Source: Lumbricus rubellus
Lineage: Eukaryota; Annelida; Clitellata; Crassiclitellata; Lumbricidae
Direction of reading: 5' to 3'
Assembly (NCBI GenBank): GCA_945859605.1
Contig: OX243814.1
Coordinates: forward strand, 39,125,877 to 39,189,876
Length of the DNA: 64,000 bases
Below the pieces are notes generated by a model. The model was not told the origin of the DNA and did no database searches. It worked only from the letters and a program-made list of their open reading frames with translations. Every line of letters starts with the position of its first letter. The first letter of the stretch is position 1. Position numbers and translations under genes: made by a program. Below, piece after piece: positions 10,310-22,067 of the stretch.

Positions 10310-12065
10310 CGTCCTTGATAATGGGAGACTTCGACTATCATATTGATTGGAGAACATTGGAAGGGAAAAGAGAAAAAATATAGGATGTTCTTGGATTTTG
10401 TTGATGCTCGCTTTATGCAACAGCATGTTATGGAACCAACAAGAGGAGACAACATTTTGGACATAGTAATAACGACTGATGAAAATAATTATTGTAGTGA
10501 ATGTGAGTGTGGGGACCATTTTAGGACTACCTAGTGACCATCAGGTTGTAAGATTGGATCTAGTTGTGTATTAGTCTCAGGAAGTGAAGGGCACTGAAGG
10601 CCTATGTGAAAACCTCAATTTCTTTAAGGCAGACTATGAATTAGTGAGGAAAAGTTTGAAGGAAAAGGAATTAGAAAGCGCAGTGAGTGGAATGGGAGTG
10701 AATGACGCTTGGAAGAAGTTTAATGAAGTCATGAGAGAGATTATTTACGAAAATATACCTAAGCACAAAAGAACCAACAAGAGGAGACCTTGTGTAACAC
10801 GCGAGGTTAAAAAAAAGAGAAGGGCAAGGAACAAAACTTGAAAGAATTTTCAGAAGTTGAAGAAGGAAACAAGGAATGGACTCGATTGTGATAGCGTAGC
10901 AAGACTTGAGGAATTGAAGATGAACTACATGTAGGCCTATGTGAAAAAAGAAACGTCTGCAATAAAGCAAATAAGGAAGCAATAAAAATCTTTGGGCAGA
11001 AGTTATTGAGGAATGTAAAAGAAAACAGCAAGAGTTTCTACAATTATGTTGAAAGCAAGAAGAAAACAGAAAGACAGGGAAGGGCCATTAAAAAAGGAAG
11101 GGGATGATAGAGAAGTTGTTGTGGATGACGCGGAAGCTATTGAAGTGCTGAATAAATTTTTCAGCTGAGTGTTCTCTTTGGAAGATTTAGGAAACATTCC
11201 TGAACCATGCCAAACATTTCTGGATAGTGGCGGTAAAGGATTGACGGAGATAATGTTTATTGGGGAAATTGTAGTGAAACAACTGAAAAGATTAAAAAAA
11301 GAATAAGAGTCCAGAAAACGATTAACTGCATCCTAAATTCTTACATGAAGTGAGGGGGAAATAGGAGAAACATTGACACAAGTCTTCAAGAAATGGACAT
11401 AGACTGCAGATGTTCCGCAAGAATTGGGAGATGCTCTAATTGCTCTTATAGTGTCATAGTGTAAAGAGAGAAACAGAAGTGAACCAAGTAACTACAGACC
11501 AGTCAATCTAACCAGTGTGAGCACTTGAATGAACGTATTATAATAAAAGGTAGTCAGCACGGATTTACTAAAGGCGCTCGTGTTTGACAAATCTGTTGGA
11601 ATTCTTTGAAGTAGGCTATTTGAGAAGATAGATGAAGGAAAGCCAGTAGATGCAATTCACCTGAATTTTGCCAAGGGATTTGAAAAAGTACACTTCATTA
11701 GAGACTGGTTAGGCCACAGATGGAATGCTGCACTCAGGTATGGAATCTTTACCTGAAACAGGACATTGAAAACCGGAGAAAGTTCAACGAATATCGGTTG
11801 CTACAAAGATGATTTCATGTTACAAAGATTTGAACTATGAAGAGAGGTGGGAGCTTACAACACTGGAGAGATGGAGAAGCAGAGGAGATCTAAATGAAGC
11901 ATACACTATCAATAGTGGAAAGGGAGCACCGCGTTGGGAGAAGTTCTTTGAATTAGCACCAAACAAAGCAACTCGGGGTCATAGGGACAAATTGTTTAAG
12001 CAGCCAAAAGAAACACCAGGAACATGAATTATTCAGTGCTAGAAGTATAAAGCTTTTATGCTGCT
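10310..12065 (+). mobile_element. degenerate non-LTR retrotransposon (LINE)
   Basis: Pieces in order on the plus strand: endonuclease (GDFDYHIDW near 10325, EPTRGDNILDIVITTD near 10440, SDHQVVRLDL near 10540), linker (10590-10840), RT (SNYRPVNLTSVS near 11490, QHGFTKG near 11555, and DAIHLNFAKGFEKV near 11650, where the catalytic Asp context is mutated), and C-terminus (CYKDLNYEERWELTTLERWR near 11815). Many frameshifts and stops. It fills the VR-A intron between membrane and ITIM exons, in sense orientation. Confidence 0.8.
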
Positions 12066-12177
12066 TGTAGCCCCATAATAATAATACATTTCGGAGCTAG
12101 TTTGTCTATTTTTAATAAAAAAAAGAGATATTTTCTCAATGAAAATGAGCTCATCACAAATTCTGTTCTTGCTTCAG

Positions 12178-12347
12178 AATGGTGTAGGCCTACGAAGCAC
12201 GATGGAAAATCAGGTTCTAGTTGCCACAGGGATGCTGAAGCACAACCGCCGTATTACCCAGATGCAAGTGAAACACTGTCACCTACAAAGACATCACCAG
12301 GTTTGTATGATTCATCAGTAACGTACAAAGAATTGAATACTGAATAG
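12178..12347 (+). CDS. VR-A cytoplasmic tail exon ending in an ITIM
   Basis: Acceptor TTGCTTCAG precedes 12178; read in phase 1 from the membrane exon it continues RRK-WCRPTKHDGKSGSS, then PPYYPDASETL, then SPGLYDSSVTYKELNTE and stop TAG (12345-12347). VTYKEL (12318-12335) fits the ITIM consensus (S/I/V/L)xYxx(I/V/L). In vertebrate receptors this motif, once phosphorylated, binds SH2 domains of SHP phosphatases; that role here is inference. Inside the exon, CAG|GTTTGT at 12300/12301 is a possible phase-1 donor that would remove the ITIM and join exon 12790. Which form is used cannot be seen. Confidence 0.75.
12318..12335 (+). other. ITIM motif VTYKEL
   Basis: Codons GTA ACG TAC AAA GAA TTG, five residues before the stop. 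Canonical ITIM spacing with Val at -2 and Leu at +3. Confidence 0.75.
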
Positions 12348-12789
12348 GCCTACTTTTGTATAGGCTAGATCTTCATACTGTACTCACCTCTGATCACCTA
12401 CATTGGTCCTGCGTATTAAGTAACTGCAGTCCATAATATTATGATAAATAATACCATTTTTAAAACTCACATCGTGTTATAAAGACTTGAAATTTAACGT
12501 CGTTATAAACTATTGTCAGATATATTGGTTTGAAATGTTTAAGTTTTTTGGGCCGCCGTGAAATAGTAGTTGTTAATGTCTAACAGCTTAACTAGTTGCA
12601 CATTTGCAGTTCAGTCGAGCTAACTTAAAAGCAAGATCAGTAAGCTTAAGTCTAAGCCTTTTAATATCCTGACTTGTAAAATTTAGTGACCCTCTACAAA
12701 TTAACAGAAGTAAGGGCAGAGACAAAACAAGGACAAAATGAAACTCTGCGACATAATTATTTATTTATCCAGGCTCTGTTTTGCTTCAG

Positions 12790-12930
12790 GATTGGTGATG
12801 GAGCATTCAGCAGATAGCTTAACTGAAGAGCACGACTCTGTTGATCCAGATTTCCCGCGAAATCTGAAAGCGAAACGTCCTGCATACAGTACACAGTTGT
12901 CTGATGTTTCAACTTCTTCTACGTCTCCTC
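12790..12930 (+). CDS. VR-A alternative cytoplasmic exon
   Basis: A 141-nt exon, exactly 47 codons, phase 1-1, between TTGCTTCAG and donor GTACGT. It reads LVMEHSADSLTEEHDSVDPD, then FPRNLKAKRPAYSTQLSDVS and a Ser/Thr-rich end. It carries one tyrosine, in AYSTQL; YxxQ resembles a STAT3-type SH2 site in vertebrates, which is only an analogy. It can follow 12300 (short form of the previous exon) or directly follow the membrane exon without breaking frame. The symmetric phase makes it a natural cassette exon. Confidence 0.6.
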
Positions 12931-13879
12931 GTACGTACCTCACCTTTATTCAGTTGCATTTATTAACTAATTATGTATTTGATGGCTGATTTTTATATTC
13001 ATGCAGCTTTTGTGAAACGGCATCATGCCAAAATAACCGTCCGTCTTGTGCAATGGAACGCGTAGCGAAAAAACACTAAAGACAGGAAGTCTACAGTATG
13101 ACTTGTAAATAAAGATGGATTATTTATTAGCCTACTGTCACCCATTTCTTTGGTGACAGTAAATTCGAAGCAGCTACCTGCTTTAGGTGATTGATGAATA
13201 GGAGATTCAATGTGCAGGATAAAACATGTGCAATTGTGCATGCCGCTGGATTTTTGATTTTTGATGGCAGGCTGACCGGCACAGGTAGGCCTACTCTGAA
13301 CTACTTAAAACTCAATGTATGTCGTCATATTTATAAATAAACGAAGCAAAAATACAGTTGGTGAAAACATAGGCCTATACACGTACAATCGTATACATGG
13401 GCAACATGGGCAGTTTGTCAAACTGAGCAGTCAAAGAACTGCATGTGAGTTGGTTAACGCAATGCTGTAATAGTGTAATTCTATTCCAATCGAAGGTAGG
13501 CAACAATTTATTTATGTTAAGCTGTGAAATATTATACATGTATGATGCTGTAGGCCTATGTTGTGCTAATTAATTGAGCCATGTTATGCTAAGGTAACTG
13601 ATCAGTCTGCTGAAAATCAGCAGCCTAAGGCTCCAAATATAGGAAGTACAGCTTTGGCGGTAATTATTGGATAGGCTACATAAGGTCCTACAGGGAAAAA
13701 TCGCTTGAAATGTATAAAAGTAAAATGTTGTTGGCTTGTGAGAAATTAGTAATGTCAATTTTATTGCAATGAATATGATGTCAGGGACATGTAGGCTATA
13801 GGCCTACGATCCCATCTCATATCACGAGAAAGCTAGGCAGAAGGACTTTCGCAGAGTCTGACTTCATTGACTACATGGC

Positions 13880-14255
13880 ACAATTGGCACATAGCCTACT
13901 CTGATCATAAAGGCTCAACGGGGTCTTGCCCCAAAATATCTCACTACCGTAATGCTTTACTTCGTCCTCACTCAGCTTCCTCCCACCGTCCACTTCGTTC
14001 ATCCAACAGATTTGACCTCTTGGTTCCTCGGTCTAGAACTACTATGGCTCAGTCTCGATCATTTGTCTCAATCCTTCTCTTTGGAATGCCCTTTCTCCTT
14101 CTGTTCGCTCTACACTTCTTTCTGGTAGTCTCTCCTCTGCTTTGTCTCTTCTCAAAACCTGTTTCTTCTCGCTGGGCCTTGCGCACTGGGAGCGCCTCTG
14201 AACGGTTCATCCTACTAGAGGCGCTTTATAAATGTTTAAATACAATACAATAAAA
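13880..14255 (+). mobile_element. LINE 3' end (L2/CR1-like)
   Basis: Reads the C-terminal end of an RT protein (RFDLLVPRSRTTMAQSRSF, then in another frame LWNALSPSVRSTLL) followed by the tail GGGAGCGCCTCTGAA...GGCGCTTTATAAAT and an A-rich end. In the last VR-A intron. Confidence 0.7.
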
Positions 14256-14650
14256 AAAATACAAGCCAGTGAAAGCTCTTAAACTCCAAGTTCATGTCGT
14301 TTTGTTACGTGATGCCATGCTGTGTTACGTTGCGTTAGGCTAGGTCATGTTATTTTAAGCCAATGTCATATGCAATGCAATAATTTTCATGTAATGCTCT
14401 ATCTTTGTGTCATATCATACTATGCCATGCCTAATTCATATGGCCAATTGTTTCACTTTATGTCGTTGCGCGTGAGGTCAGCGCTTGACAGGCTAGGCAA
14501 CATTCTCTTACGAGTTCTTTGAAAGTTAAGAAAATATGGGTGTCGAAGCCAGGTGAGTTTCCACAAGCTTCTCAAATGAATAATAATTCTTATATGCACA
14601 CGGACACATAACAATGCTCTTGACTTTATTTATTGTGTTCTTATCTTCAG

Positions 14651-14697
14651 TTATAAATGACGATGGAGAAAGCACTCCTGAGAGTCCTGAAATCTGA
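14651..14697 (+). CDS. VR-A terminal exon of the alternative tail
   Basis: After acceptor TTATCTTCAG, phase 1, the exon reads INDDGESTPESPEI and TGA at 14695-14697: a short acidic C-terminus without tyrosine. It keeps the frame from 12930. An AATAAA follows 95 bp later. Short, so the coding call rests on phase, acceptor quality and the nearby poly(A) signal. Confidence 0.5.
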
Positions 14698-14791
14698 AAC
14701 GGTTTGCATGAAGTCCTACTGTTACGACTTCATCTATAATCTATATTTACCAAAATATTGCCTAGATCTGTTTGACAATAATCTGCTTGTT

Positions 14792-14797
14792 AATAAA
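14792..14797 (+). terminator. poly(A) signal AATAAA, VR-A
   Basis: First AATAAA after the stop at 14697, giving a short 3' UTR. A further AATAAA lies near 15915 and could mark a longer form. Confidence 0.5.
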
Positions 14798-16108
14798 TCA
14801 GAATAGATGTCCACATAATGTTATATAAATTGTCAAGTTTACACATGCAGTCCCTGAATACCATGGTAATTCCATTCTAATTATGCGGTTCCAGGGATCG
14901 CAATATAGTGCACTGAGCAATGTAATTTGGTTTTTGGATGTTTTTAGATGGTGCTGGGGTTTGACTGTCACCTAAGGCCAGAATTAGGGGAGTGTAGAAT
15001 GTTTGAACACCCGCCCCCAAGTGAAATAATGTAAAGATGAAATAATACTTTAGCTAACACCGTGTAATGTATTGGCAGTCTAGAACCTGCTGTGAGTGCT
15101 CACGACGATTCTCCAAACCTTTTAGTCAGTTGACACGATTGCTTATCGGCTTGCGAGTGAACACCCCCCCCCCCCACAAAAAAATCCTGTCTACGGTCTT
15201 GCTGTCACCAATAATAATGAGTAATTACGGCCACTGCTATGTCTATATTGTAAGCTTATGCTTTGAAGCTAGAGTGAAACTATCTAGTTTTTGGTCTACC
15301 GTATAGTCTAGGCCTACTGCTACTTAAGCTGTATGTTCAAGCAAGATGCACTTCATGAGGGCCAGCCTCTTCTTAGATATTTGGACACTGCTTTTATATT
15401 TTCAGAGCATCTGGGTAGGTCTATATGAAATAACATAAGTTCAGAAGACAGGAATAACTCTGTAAATATTACCTGGAAGCCTTTTCGAAATTGTACTCTA
15501 TATATATACGGTAACTTCCACGCACACTAATTAAGAATGATCCTATCTAGTGTCTTCGACATCTTACTGATAGTTATTGCATCCGATAATTGTTACAAAA
15601 CATTAAATATTTTATGATGATATTAAAAGAACATTGTATCCGTCGTAATCGCGTATAGGCTATACTATTTAACCGGCATCAGGGTTTTTTACACATTTTA
15701 CGCCATAAAGACATAAAGGAAGGATGTTTTATTTGAAGATTTGACCCTGCGAAACTTTTTCTCTTTCTAGTTTCCTGTTTATTTGAAGTTGTTGCATTTG
15801 TTGTTGGTTCCGTTCTTTTTTGAAGGTTTTTTCATCATTTTTATGACCGCTTGTTGGTGAACAGTACTGTTTGTCACTTTTTACATGCGGGATATAATTT
15901 TACTACAAATATTGTAATAAAACTTTGAACCCCAAAACCAGTTTTAAATGAATTGTTCATATTCTACTTCTGATTATTATTATTTAAAATGTTTGATCTA
16001 TTTAATTAGGCTACTCAGAAGCGATCCCGGCTTCAAACATGTCTAAATAGGACAGTAACTGTTTTCGGATTCTTCAGGACGAGAGTGGAGTGACTCCTGA
16101 GTCCTGTG

Positions 16109-16322
16109 GGGCGCGGTGGTCTAGTGGTGGCGTCGTTGCCTTGGAGCCGGAAGGTCCGAGGTTCGAATCCACCTGGCCGCGTAAGGACCTTGGGCAAGTC
16201 CTTCACTCACAATTGCTCAGCGCTTCGGCGTGAAACTCCGATGCAGTGTCCGCTCTGCATCGGGAGCGCCTCTGAGTAGAGAGAGCTTGAAGGGGCGCTA
16301 TAACAAGTGCACATACATACAT
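16109..16322 (+). mobile_element. tRNA-derived SINE with LINE-like tail, copy 1
   Basis: GCGGTGGTCTAGTGGTGGCG (box A) and GAGGTTCGAATCC (box B, about 16158-16170) head a body GGACCTTGGGCAAGTCCTTC and a 3' tail GGGAGCGCCTCTGAGTAG to GGGGCGCTATAACAAG. The tail recurs at the 3' end of the LINE at 13880-14255, suggesting LINE-driven mobilisation. Confidence 0.8.
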
Positions 16323-16339
16323 AACAAGCGCAGTGTAAC

Positions 16340-16991
16340 GGGAAGACATTCCAGATTGCAGAACTAGCGACCGAAAATGAACGGCGCTGTCGGATAGCAG
16401 TCCGAGCAGTTCAGCTTGGTCCGCCGACTGTAAGGTGGATCTGCGCTGATTGGAAAACCGAGGTGGAACAACAGGAGTTTTTGCAGATATAGGAGGGGCA
16501 GTCGCTCAATGCAGCGCTTAACCAACGCCCAGACCCTGTATGCGATACGCTGACGGAAAGGGAGCCAATACAAGACATACCATATATTATAATGTTATAT
16601 GAGACATGACCAAATTGTTGGATACAGAGCGCGACGCTTTATAAAAACGCTTTATAAAAACACATACACTACACTCTACGATAATTAATTAGTAGCCTAC
16701 AAAGTCCTTCCTGTGCAGGTCTGTATATAGACAGTAGCCTACATCGGCAACGCATCTGCTCCACTCGTGTCTGCCCATCGTCAACCCCTTGGCCTCGTTC
16801 CAAGTTATCTCCAAGCTCTCCAAGTCGTCTCTTTTTTTATAGCAGTCTGCAAGACCTAGTGTTGCGTTATTTCTGTTGCGTGTGTTTTTCTTGCCCAGGT
16901 TGGCTGCAGGCCCACCGCGAAATCCTCCTACTTTATCTTGGCTTGGGATAGGCTCGGGGTCGCCTAATATATATCCTGAGCCGGAGTTCAA
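16340..16991 (-). mobile_element. LINE C-terminal fragments
   Basis: Minus strand: YWLPFRQRIAYRVWALVKRC (16573-16364) is the common LINE segment after the RT core; a second frame (16991-16689) reads EITWNEAKGLTMGRHEWSRC, the type of tail seen at the C-terminus of endonuclease-bearing LINEs. Two fragments, possibly of different elements. Confidence 0.6.
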
Positions 16992-18031
16992 CTGTTACAG
17001 TCTATATGGACTCAATACTTTTTGTTGAAAAGAAAGACTGTGTGCTGCGCATTAGACAGAGGTCAACTTGCAATGGTCTGGTTTTTATGACGCTTATTAT
17101 CTAGGCTATGTGCCGAATAAATATTGAACAATGTTAGTCTATAGGGGAGGATCACGAATTTATGGGTAACCTACTGTAACAAATGTCCTCATATTAGATT
17201 GACATGGTTAGACTATTCATGAATCAATAAACTCGGTCATGGTTATATGGAGCGATTTTCAGAAAACACTCTAGAATTTCTGAAAGCGTCCTGACTTCTG
17301 AATTTTCATCGAACTGGCTGGTAGGCCTAAATATTTTTAACCTAAGACTTGCACGGTGTTTTTAGCTCTTCGATAATAGACCACCTCGCTGTCTAGTTTT
17401 AAAGCCTTTGAAATCTTTCATAATTAATTGGCGATATTTACATGCACACTGTTTTCTTTACTGAAGCAGTCAGTTTTATTAACCTAGTCTCACGTGTGGA
17501 ATTGTAGAAGCTGATATTTCACGAGCGTTGAATGCTATTAAGGGTACGTTTCAAATAGACCTAACAATTATTTTTAATAGTGATTCTGATTCGCGCAACT
17601 ACACAAAGGCTAGATATAAAGAAACAAGCATGTAGGGCCTATTAGGCGACTTGGCAAGTTAGAACTTCGGTCAAATCGTTCTTTATAATTGTACTGACTG
17701 CGAATCCGCTTTCCTTTTCTCGAACAACGGCTTGCCATTTAGGTCATAACCTACATTTAGCCTAAAATGCCTGTGTAAAAACTTTCCCCATGAAAATAAC
17801 ATAGAAAAGTACAACGAGCATGGTAATTCCACAGCGCCAATAATAGTGCACGCCTATTTCGTGCAGGCTGCGGACATTCCCGTCGATGTCAGATGGAAAT
17901 TCCGTCAGCGCCATCGGCTAGTGGAAATATCCAAAACGCGAATAAATTTTTTGTGGTTAAAAAAGGTTAGGCTGAGCTGGCTAACGATAAGAAATCAGAT
18001 ACGAAGCAGTGTGTTATTATTAACAGACCTA

Positions 18032-18731
18032 CAGGGTGGCCCAAGAAAAGTGATAACCAGTGTTGTACAGTAACGAAGTAAAAGTAACGCGTTACTTTAC
18101 TTAAGTAAAAGTTTGAGTACTTTCATATGTAACGAAGTATCGAAAAAATGAAATACTTTTACTTTCAACGAAGTAAAATTTTACCCATATTTCAGTACTT
18201 TTACTTCGTTACAATTTATGCGCCACTCTTTACAATGTTCGTTACTTCAAAGCGCTAATTAACATTTCGTTTCGCTAAGCTAAGACAGCTTACTCAAACT
18301 TGCATGCCTAAAAATAGATTTTCGATGGGTGGAGCACACTGGATGCACTGCCATTTCTGCAGTAGAACGACTCTTCAGCTGTGCATTGTGCTAACAATGA
18401 ATAAGAAGCGTGCATAGTCTACTAGACTCAACGATAAGTGCCATTTCGAGAATTTAGTAGCCTACTTTTGAAGGTTAATAATCGATTGAGTTAAGCTTAT
18501 AGAAAGACTCTGTACTTTTACTTTTTACTTAAAAAGTATTATTTGAGGGGGCTACTTTTTACTTTTACTTAAGTAAAATTTGTGATGAGTACTTTTACTT
18601 TTACTTAAGTAATTAAAATCCATTTTACTTTTACTTTTACTTAAGTACATTTGTCCAATACTTTCAACAACACTGGTGATAACACCTCGTATAATATAAC
18701 ATAATAATTATCACTTTTTTGGGCCACCCTG
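18032..18731. mobile_element. tiny mariner-type MITE split by a hAT element
   Basis: Ends CAGGGTGGCCCAAGAAAAGT and its inverted counterpart, flanked by TA on both sides (18030-18031, 18732-18733). Without the nested insert it is only about 74 bp, nearly all of it inverted repeat. Confidence 0.8.
18058..18675. mobile_element. hAT deletion derivative nested in the MITE
   Basis: 618 bp, ends CAGTGTTGT inverted, perfect 8-bp duplication GTGATAAC at 18050-18057 and 18676-18683. Subterminal AAGTAAAAGTA-type repeats. Near 18350-18475 a relic of the hAT transposase dimerisation region is readable (ISAVERLFS, then a frame change to NKKR and FENLVAYF). Confidence 0.85.
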
Positions 18732-19132
18732 TACATATTTATTAAGCTCCCGCTTTAATATAACCCTATACGAACACGGTATACCAGTGACCATACATAA
18801 TATTTCGATGGCCCTGAGCAATCGTTTACTTTCAATATGGAAGATATTTAACTCAGGGTTCAGCTTTCAATGCACGAGCCAAAGACCTCAATAACTAAGG
18901 TCATTTTTCTCAACTCAAAGGCAACTATTAGGGACGTCGTATGGTCTCGACACGAGACAGCTAAGTTTTAATGCCTGGAACCGATTGTCTTGGTCTTGGT
19001 TTAGCATCCCGGTCCTTTCTTGACGTTTGGGAACGATCTTGACGCGAACGTCTCCATTTTGTTCCCTTGAAGAAGACTAGTGGCCATCACTCGCAATGCT
19101 AACCTAAACAAGAAAATTTTATATTATTTTGC

Positions 19133-19752
19133 TCGCCTCTCATTGAAAAACACTCAATAGCCTATAAAAGTGGCGTAGCAATAGGGCGTGCAGCACGGGC
19201 AGTGCACGAGGGCCCCCGGCTGAACAGGGCCCCCAGCGGTCAGAGTCAATTTGTTATTTTCTGATTATTCAGAATGTAATCAAGTCTAGCCTACATGTTC
19301 GGCGTACACACGCAAAGCTTAAGGCAAAAGTGTCATTGGCTTAAGCTCTAATTCAATTTTTCTCTGGTAGACGGAATAATTTTTAAATGTTTTGTAAATA
19401 AAAATGGGAGAAAATGATAAAAAAAAATTGCAATGAGCTAATTTTCTATTAATTTAAAGTATGCATAATTATAGTGTCCATAGCAAGAGAGTCAGGCGTT
19501 TTGCGCAGCCTTTTTGCTGAAATTGAGGGAGTTCGAGCATTGAAGGGCCCACCACCGAAATCCCTGCACGAGGGCCCCAAACACCTAGCTACGCCACTGG
19601 CCTATAATACTGTGCCTGCAACTTCAACTCCATCAGAAAGAGTTTTCGGCAATAGTGGACTTCTAAGCGTCGTACGTCATTGTGCGCCACTAGACGACGC
19701 TATGTTTGAAGATCTCGTAGGTCCTATTCATAAAAATGCTATGAATGTTTAA
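19133..19752 (+). pseudogene. hAT transposase C-terminal relic, split by a MITE
   Basis: Frame SPLIEKHSIAYNTVPATSTPSERVF then SERVFGNSGLLS and FEDLV, ending at a TAA near 19752, matches the hAT C-terminal dimerisation region (PATS..SER.FS..G). The frame is interrupted exactly after GCCTATAA by the element 19168-19599 and resumes in frame after its target duplication. Upstream coding sequence is not recognisable. Flanking TTGGTCTTGG-type repeats (about 18990 and 19930) may be the old element's ends. Confidence 0.7.
19168..19599. mobile_element. hAT MITE (GTGGCGTAGC type)
   Basis: 432 bp, ends (A/C)AGTGGCGTAGC inverted, perfect 8-bp duplication GCCTATAA at 19160-19167 and 19600-19607. A partial relative lies near 62085-62160. 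Confidence 0.85.
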
Positions 19753-20561
19753 TGTAATGGTATAGCCTACAAGACCCTGCATGTACAAGCATGTTGGGAA
19801 ACTGGTACATAAGCTGCTAGTTGATTATTCTGCTACATCTGCAACCCTGCGAAGAGTCTTAGTCTTGGACTTTGTGTCTTGGTTTGGGCCTCGGTTTAGG
19901 TAATCCACTGTCTTGGAACCCAAAGGTCTTGGTCTTGTCTTGACCTCTAATTTTAAACTGACACACAAATGTGATTTACATTGATATTAGTATAAGTTAC
20001 ATGTAGGCCTAGGCTACAATAGAGCAGTAGAATGAACTGGTTATTAATAACATGGTTTAATCAGCAGAATAAGGATGTTTTACAGGTGGCTAATGCAAAT
20101 ATCCTGCCCGAAGTAATAATTAAATATAGTGACACTTAATATTTAGGCACGATATTGTCATTGCAGCAACGTAGCCTACATTGTACAAGTTCTATAAGCT
20201 TATATAAATGCAGAATCGAATACAATGTGCGTCAAACCTAATACCGTACTTTTTCATAGATAGACTATCTATAGGCATACTGCATAAATAATTAAATACG
20301 AATGCCGGAGACTGAAGAGAGAAAACAGTTTAAGCAATCGCCGTTGATTCAAAACGAGGCTGACAATACACTTCGAGTTCATAGGAATATTGAGATGACA
20401 TCAAGCCGAAATGCGGAACACCAAAAATTATTTCAGAGCCTACACTTAACCGTTTAAGACTTTATAAAACTCCAAACTTGAAGAAGTAGCCTATAGCCTA
20501 CTTACTTATTACTTAGGCGTGTACAGAAAGTCATGACACAACAGCAAAAATTATCAAAAGT

Positions 20562-20743
20562 TTATTGGCGCATCTCATAGTCAACGACAAAATACACATC
20601 TAGTTGCGGAGGTGGAGGAGGCACTTTTGTGATAGTATGATCGATCTGAGCGTAGGTACTGGTATCGAACAAGTTCTTCATTGGTATTTGTTGTTGTTGG
20701 GAACAATTTGTTGATTTCATCGCTGTGTACTCAGTGCCGTCTG
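20562..20743 (-). CDS. IgR-B terminal tail exon with ITIM STYAQI
   Basis: A 182-nt terminal exon, phase-1 acceptor, stop TAA at 20564-20562. It reads DGTEYTAMKSTNCSQ, a Gln run, then NLFDTSTYAQIDHTITKV, a Pro run of five, QLDVYFVVDYEMRQ and stop. Motifs: EYTAM (YxxM), STYAQI (20660-20643, a full ITIM), DVYFVV and DYEMR. The Pro run could bind SH3 domains. An alternative acceptor a few bases upstream is out of phase. No clear AATAAA was seen directly after the stop. Confidence 0.7.
20643..20660 (-). other. ITIM motif STYAQI
   Basis: Codons AGT ACC TAC GCT CAG ATC; Ser at -2 and Ile at +3 of the tyrosine fit the ITIM consensus exactly. Confidence 0.7.
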
Positions 20744-21524
20744 CTCCAATATTCTAATTTTTTTTTAAATATTAGAACCACATTGCAGCTTTTAAAATAA
20801 TTGCTCTAAAGTCAAAATAGCCTATCCATAGACTATCTTGAAAATACTCATGATAGAATATGCAAGCAAAACAATATTTAATTTCTACTGACCAATGCTC
20901 TGGCAACCTTTCCAAACAAATCACAAATTACTACAGTAGTTTTTGGTTCCAATATCCCAGCCTGTTGCTTTTCAACCGTAGTTCTGCCACAAACGTGGTA
21001 GTCTCAGTTTAATAAGGGAAATGGTTTGAATTTTCTTTTGAACTTAAGCACGATCGATACATGGAGACTTTGTTCGCAACGATAAAACCGTGGAATCATT
21101 GAAATAAAGTGATTTTTCTATGCATAATATGGAATAAACCATTCACATGTAGCCTTTGGTTAACTATCCACTAAAATAGTCATGAGGAAGATGGTGACAA
21201 CGGCGCAGGCTGCATGTCACTAAAAGGTTAACCCTTAGACATGAGTTAATAAGTTCACAACCAAATACCTCAAAAACTCTAGTGTTCCATCATAATCATT
21301 ATTTTATTATTATTAGGCCTAATCAAAGTTGCTAGAAGTAAAGGCCCAATCAGTCAAGTCTTACCCAGTGCTGCTTAACAGAATGAGCTGATCGCTGAGA
21401 AGTTGCAAGATTAGGCTTATCATGTTCCTCTAGAGATTCATCTGCAACATGCATAGGGCTTACATTTTTATTATCTGACAGCTTAAATAGGCCTACAAAT
21501 CGAGCCTATTATCTAGCGCCAGAG

Positions 21525-21710
21525 CTTTCGGCAGGACGGTTCGTGGTTCGAATCCACCTCGCCCCGTAAGGACCTTGGGCAAGTCCTTCACTCACAGTTG
21601 CTCAGCGCTTCGACGTGAAACTCCGATGCAGTGTCCGCTCTGCATTCGGGAGCGCCTCTGAGTAGTGAGAGCTTAAAGGGGCGCTATAACAAGTGCACAT
21701 ACAAACAAAC
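21525..21710 (+). mobile_element. tRNA-derived SINE, copy 2 (5' truncated)
   Basis: Keeps box B (GGTTCGAATCC) and the body and tail of 16109-16322. Lies in the last IgR-B intron, opposite strand. Confidence 0.8.
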
Positions 21711-22067
21711 AAGTGATGCGCTCTCTAAGATAAATATTTCACTGCGTAGGCAAAATGCTCACGTGCTTTTGGATCTTTAAAGCGCTTTTGAACCTTTATG
21801 TTTGACTAGAATTCCTCAAAAGGCAATGATTAAATTATGATCATTGGTGACAGTTGTGCTGACGTTGTTGTGAGGTACTTAAGAATGCCATGTAACTCAA
21901 TAATGCTACGCAATGCCGTAAAGTATAATGAGGCGTTACGTGCTGATAATAGGCCTAATCAGCACGTAACGTTGTGTTAGCCTAAACTGTTAATAATGTT
22001 AGCCTAAAATGGTAGGTTTAAGAATTCAACTATGAAACCATGGACACGTAAAATATGCGTTCTTTAC

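Larger units (their letters stand above)
8152..14697 (+). other. VR-A gene model: single-V receptor with membrane segment and alternative tails
   Basis: Plus-strand gene assembled from exons 8152-8493, 9600-9803, 12178-12347 (or 12178-12300), 12790-12930 and 14651-14697. All joins are phase 1. Two tails are readable. Tail 1 stops at 12347 and ends with the ITIM VTYKEL. Tail 2 uses a possible donor at 12301, skips the ITIM and reads on through 12790-12930 into the terminal exon. A poly(A) signal lies at 14792. A degenerate LINE occupies most of the intron before the tail exon and a LINE 3' piece the last intron. The first coding exon is not resolved: ATG at 8088 is in frame but would need a 57-nt intron with a weak donor to reach 8152. 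Confidence 0.75.
14800..18029. other. intergenic, LINE and SINE pieces only
   Basis: Between VR-A and the nested MITE: a poly-C/poly-A run near 15170, SINE 16109-16322, LINE pieces to 16991, then about 1 kb without recognisable content. Confidence 0.6.
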
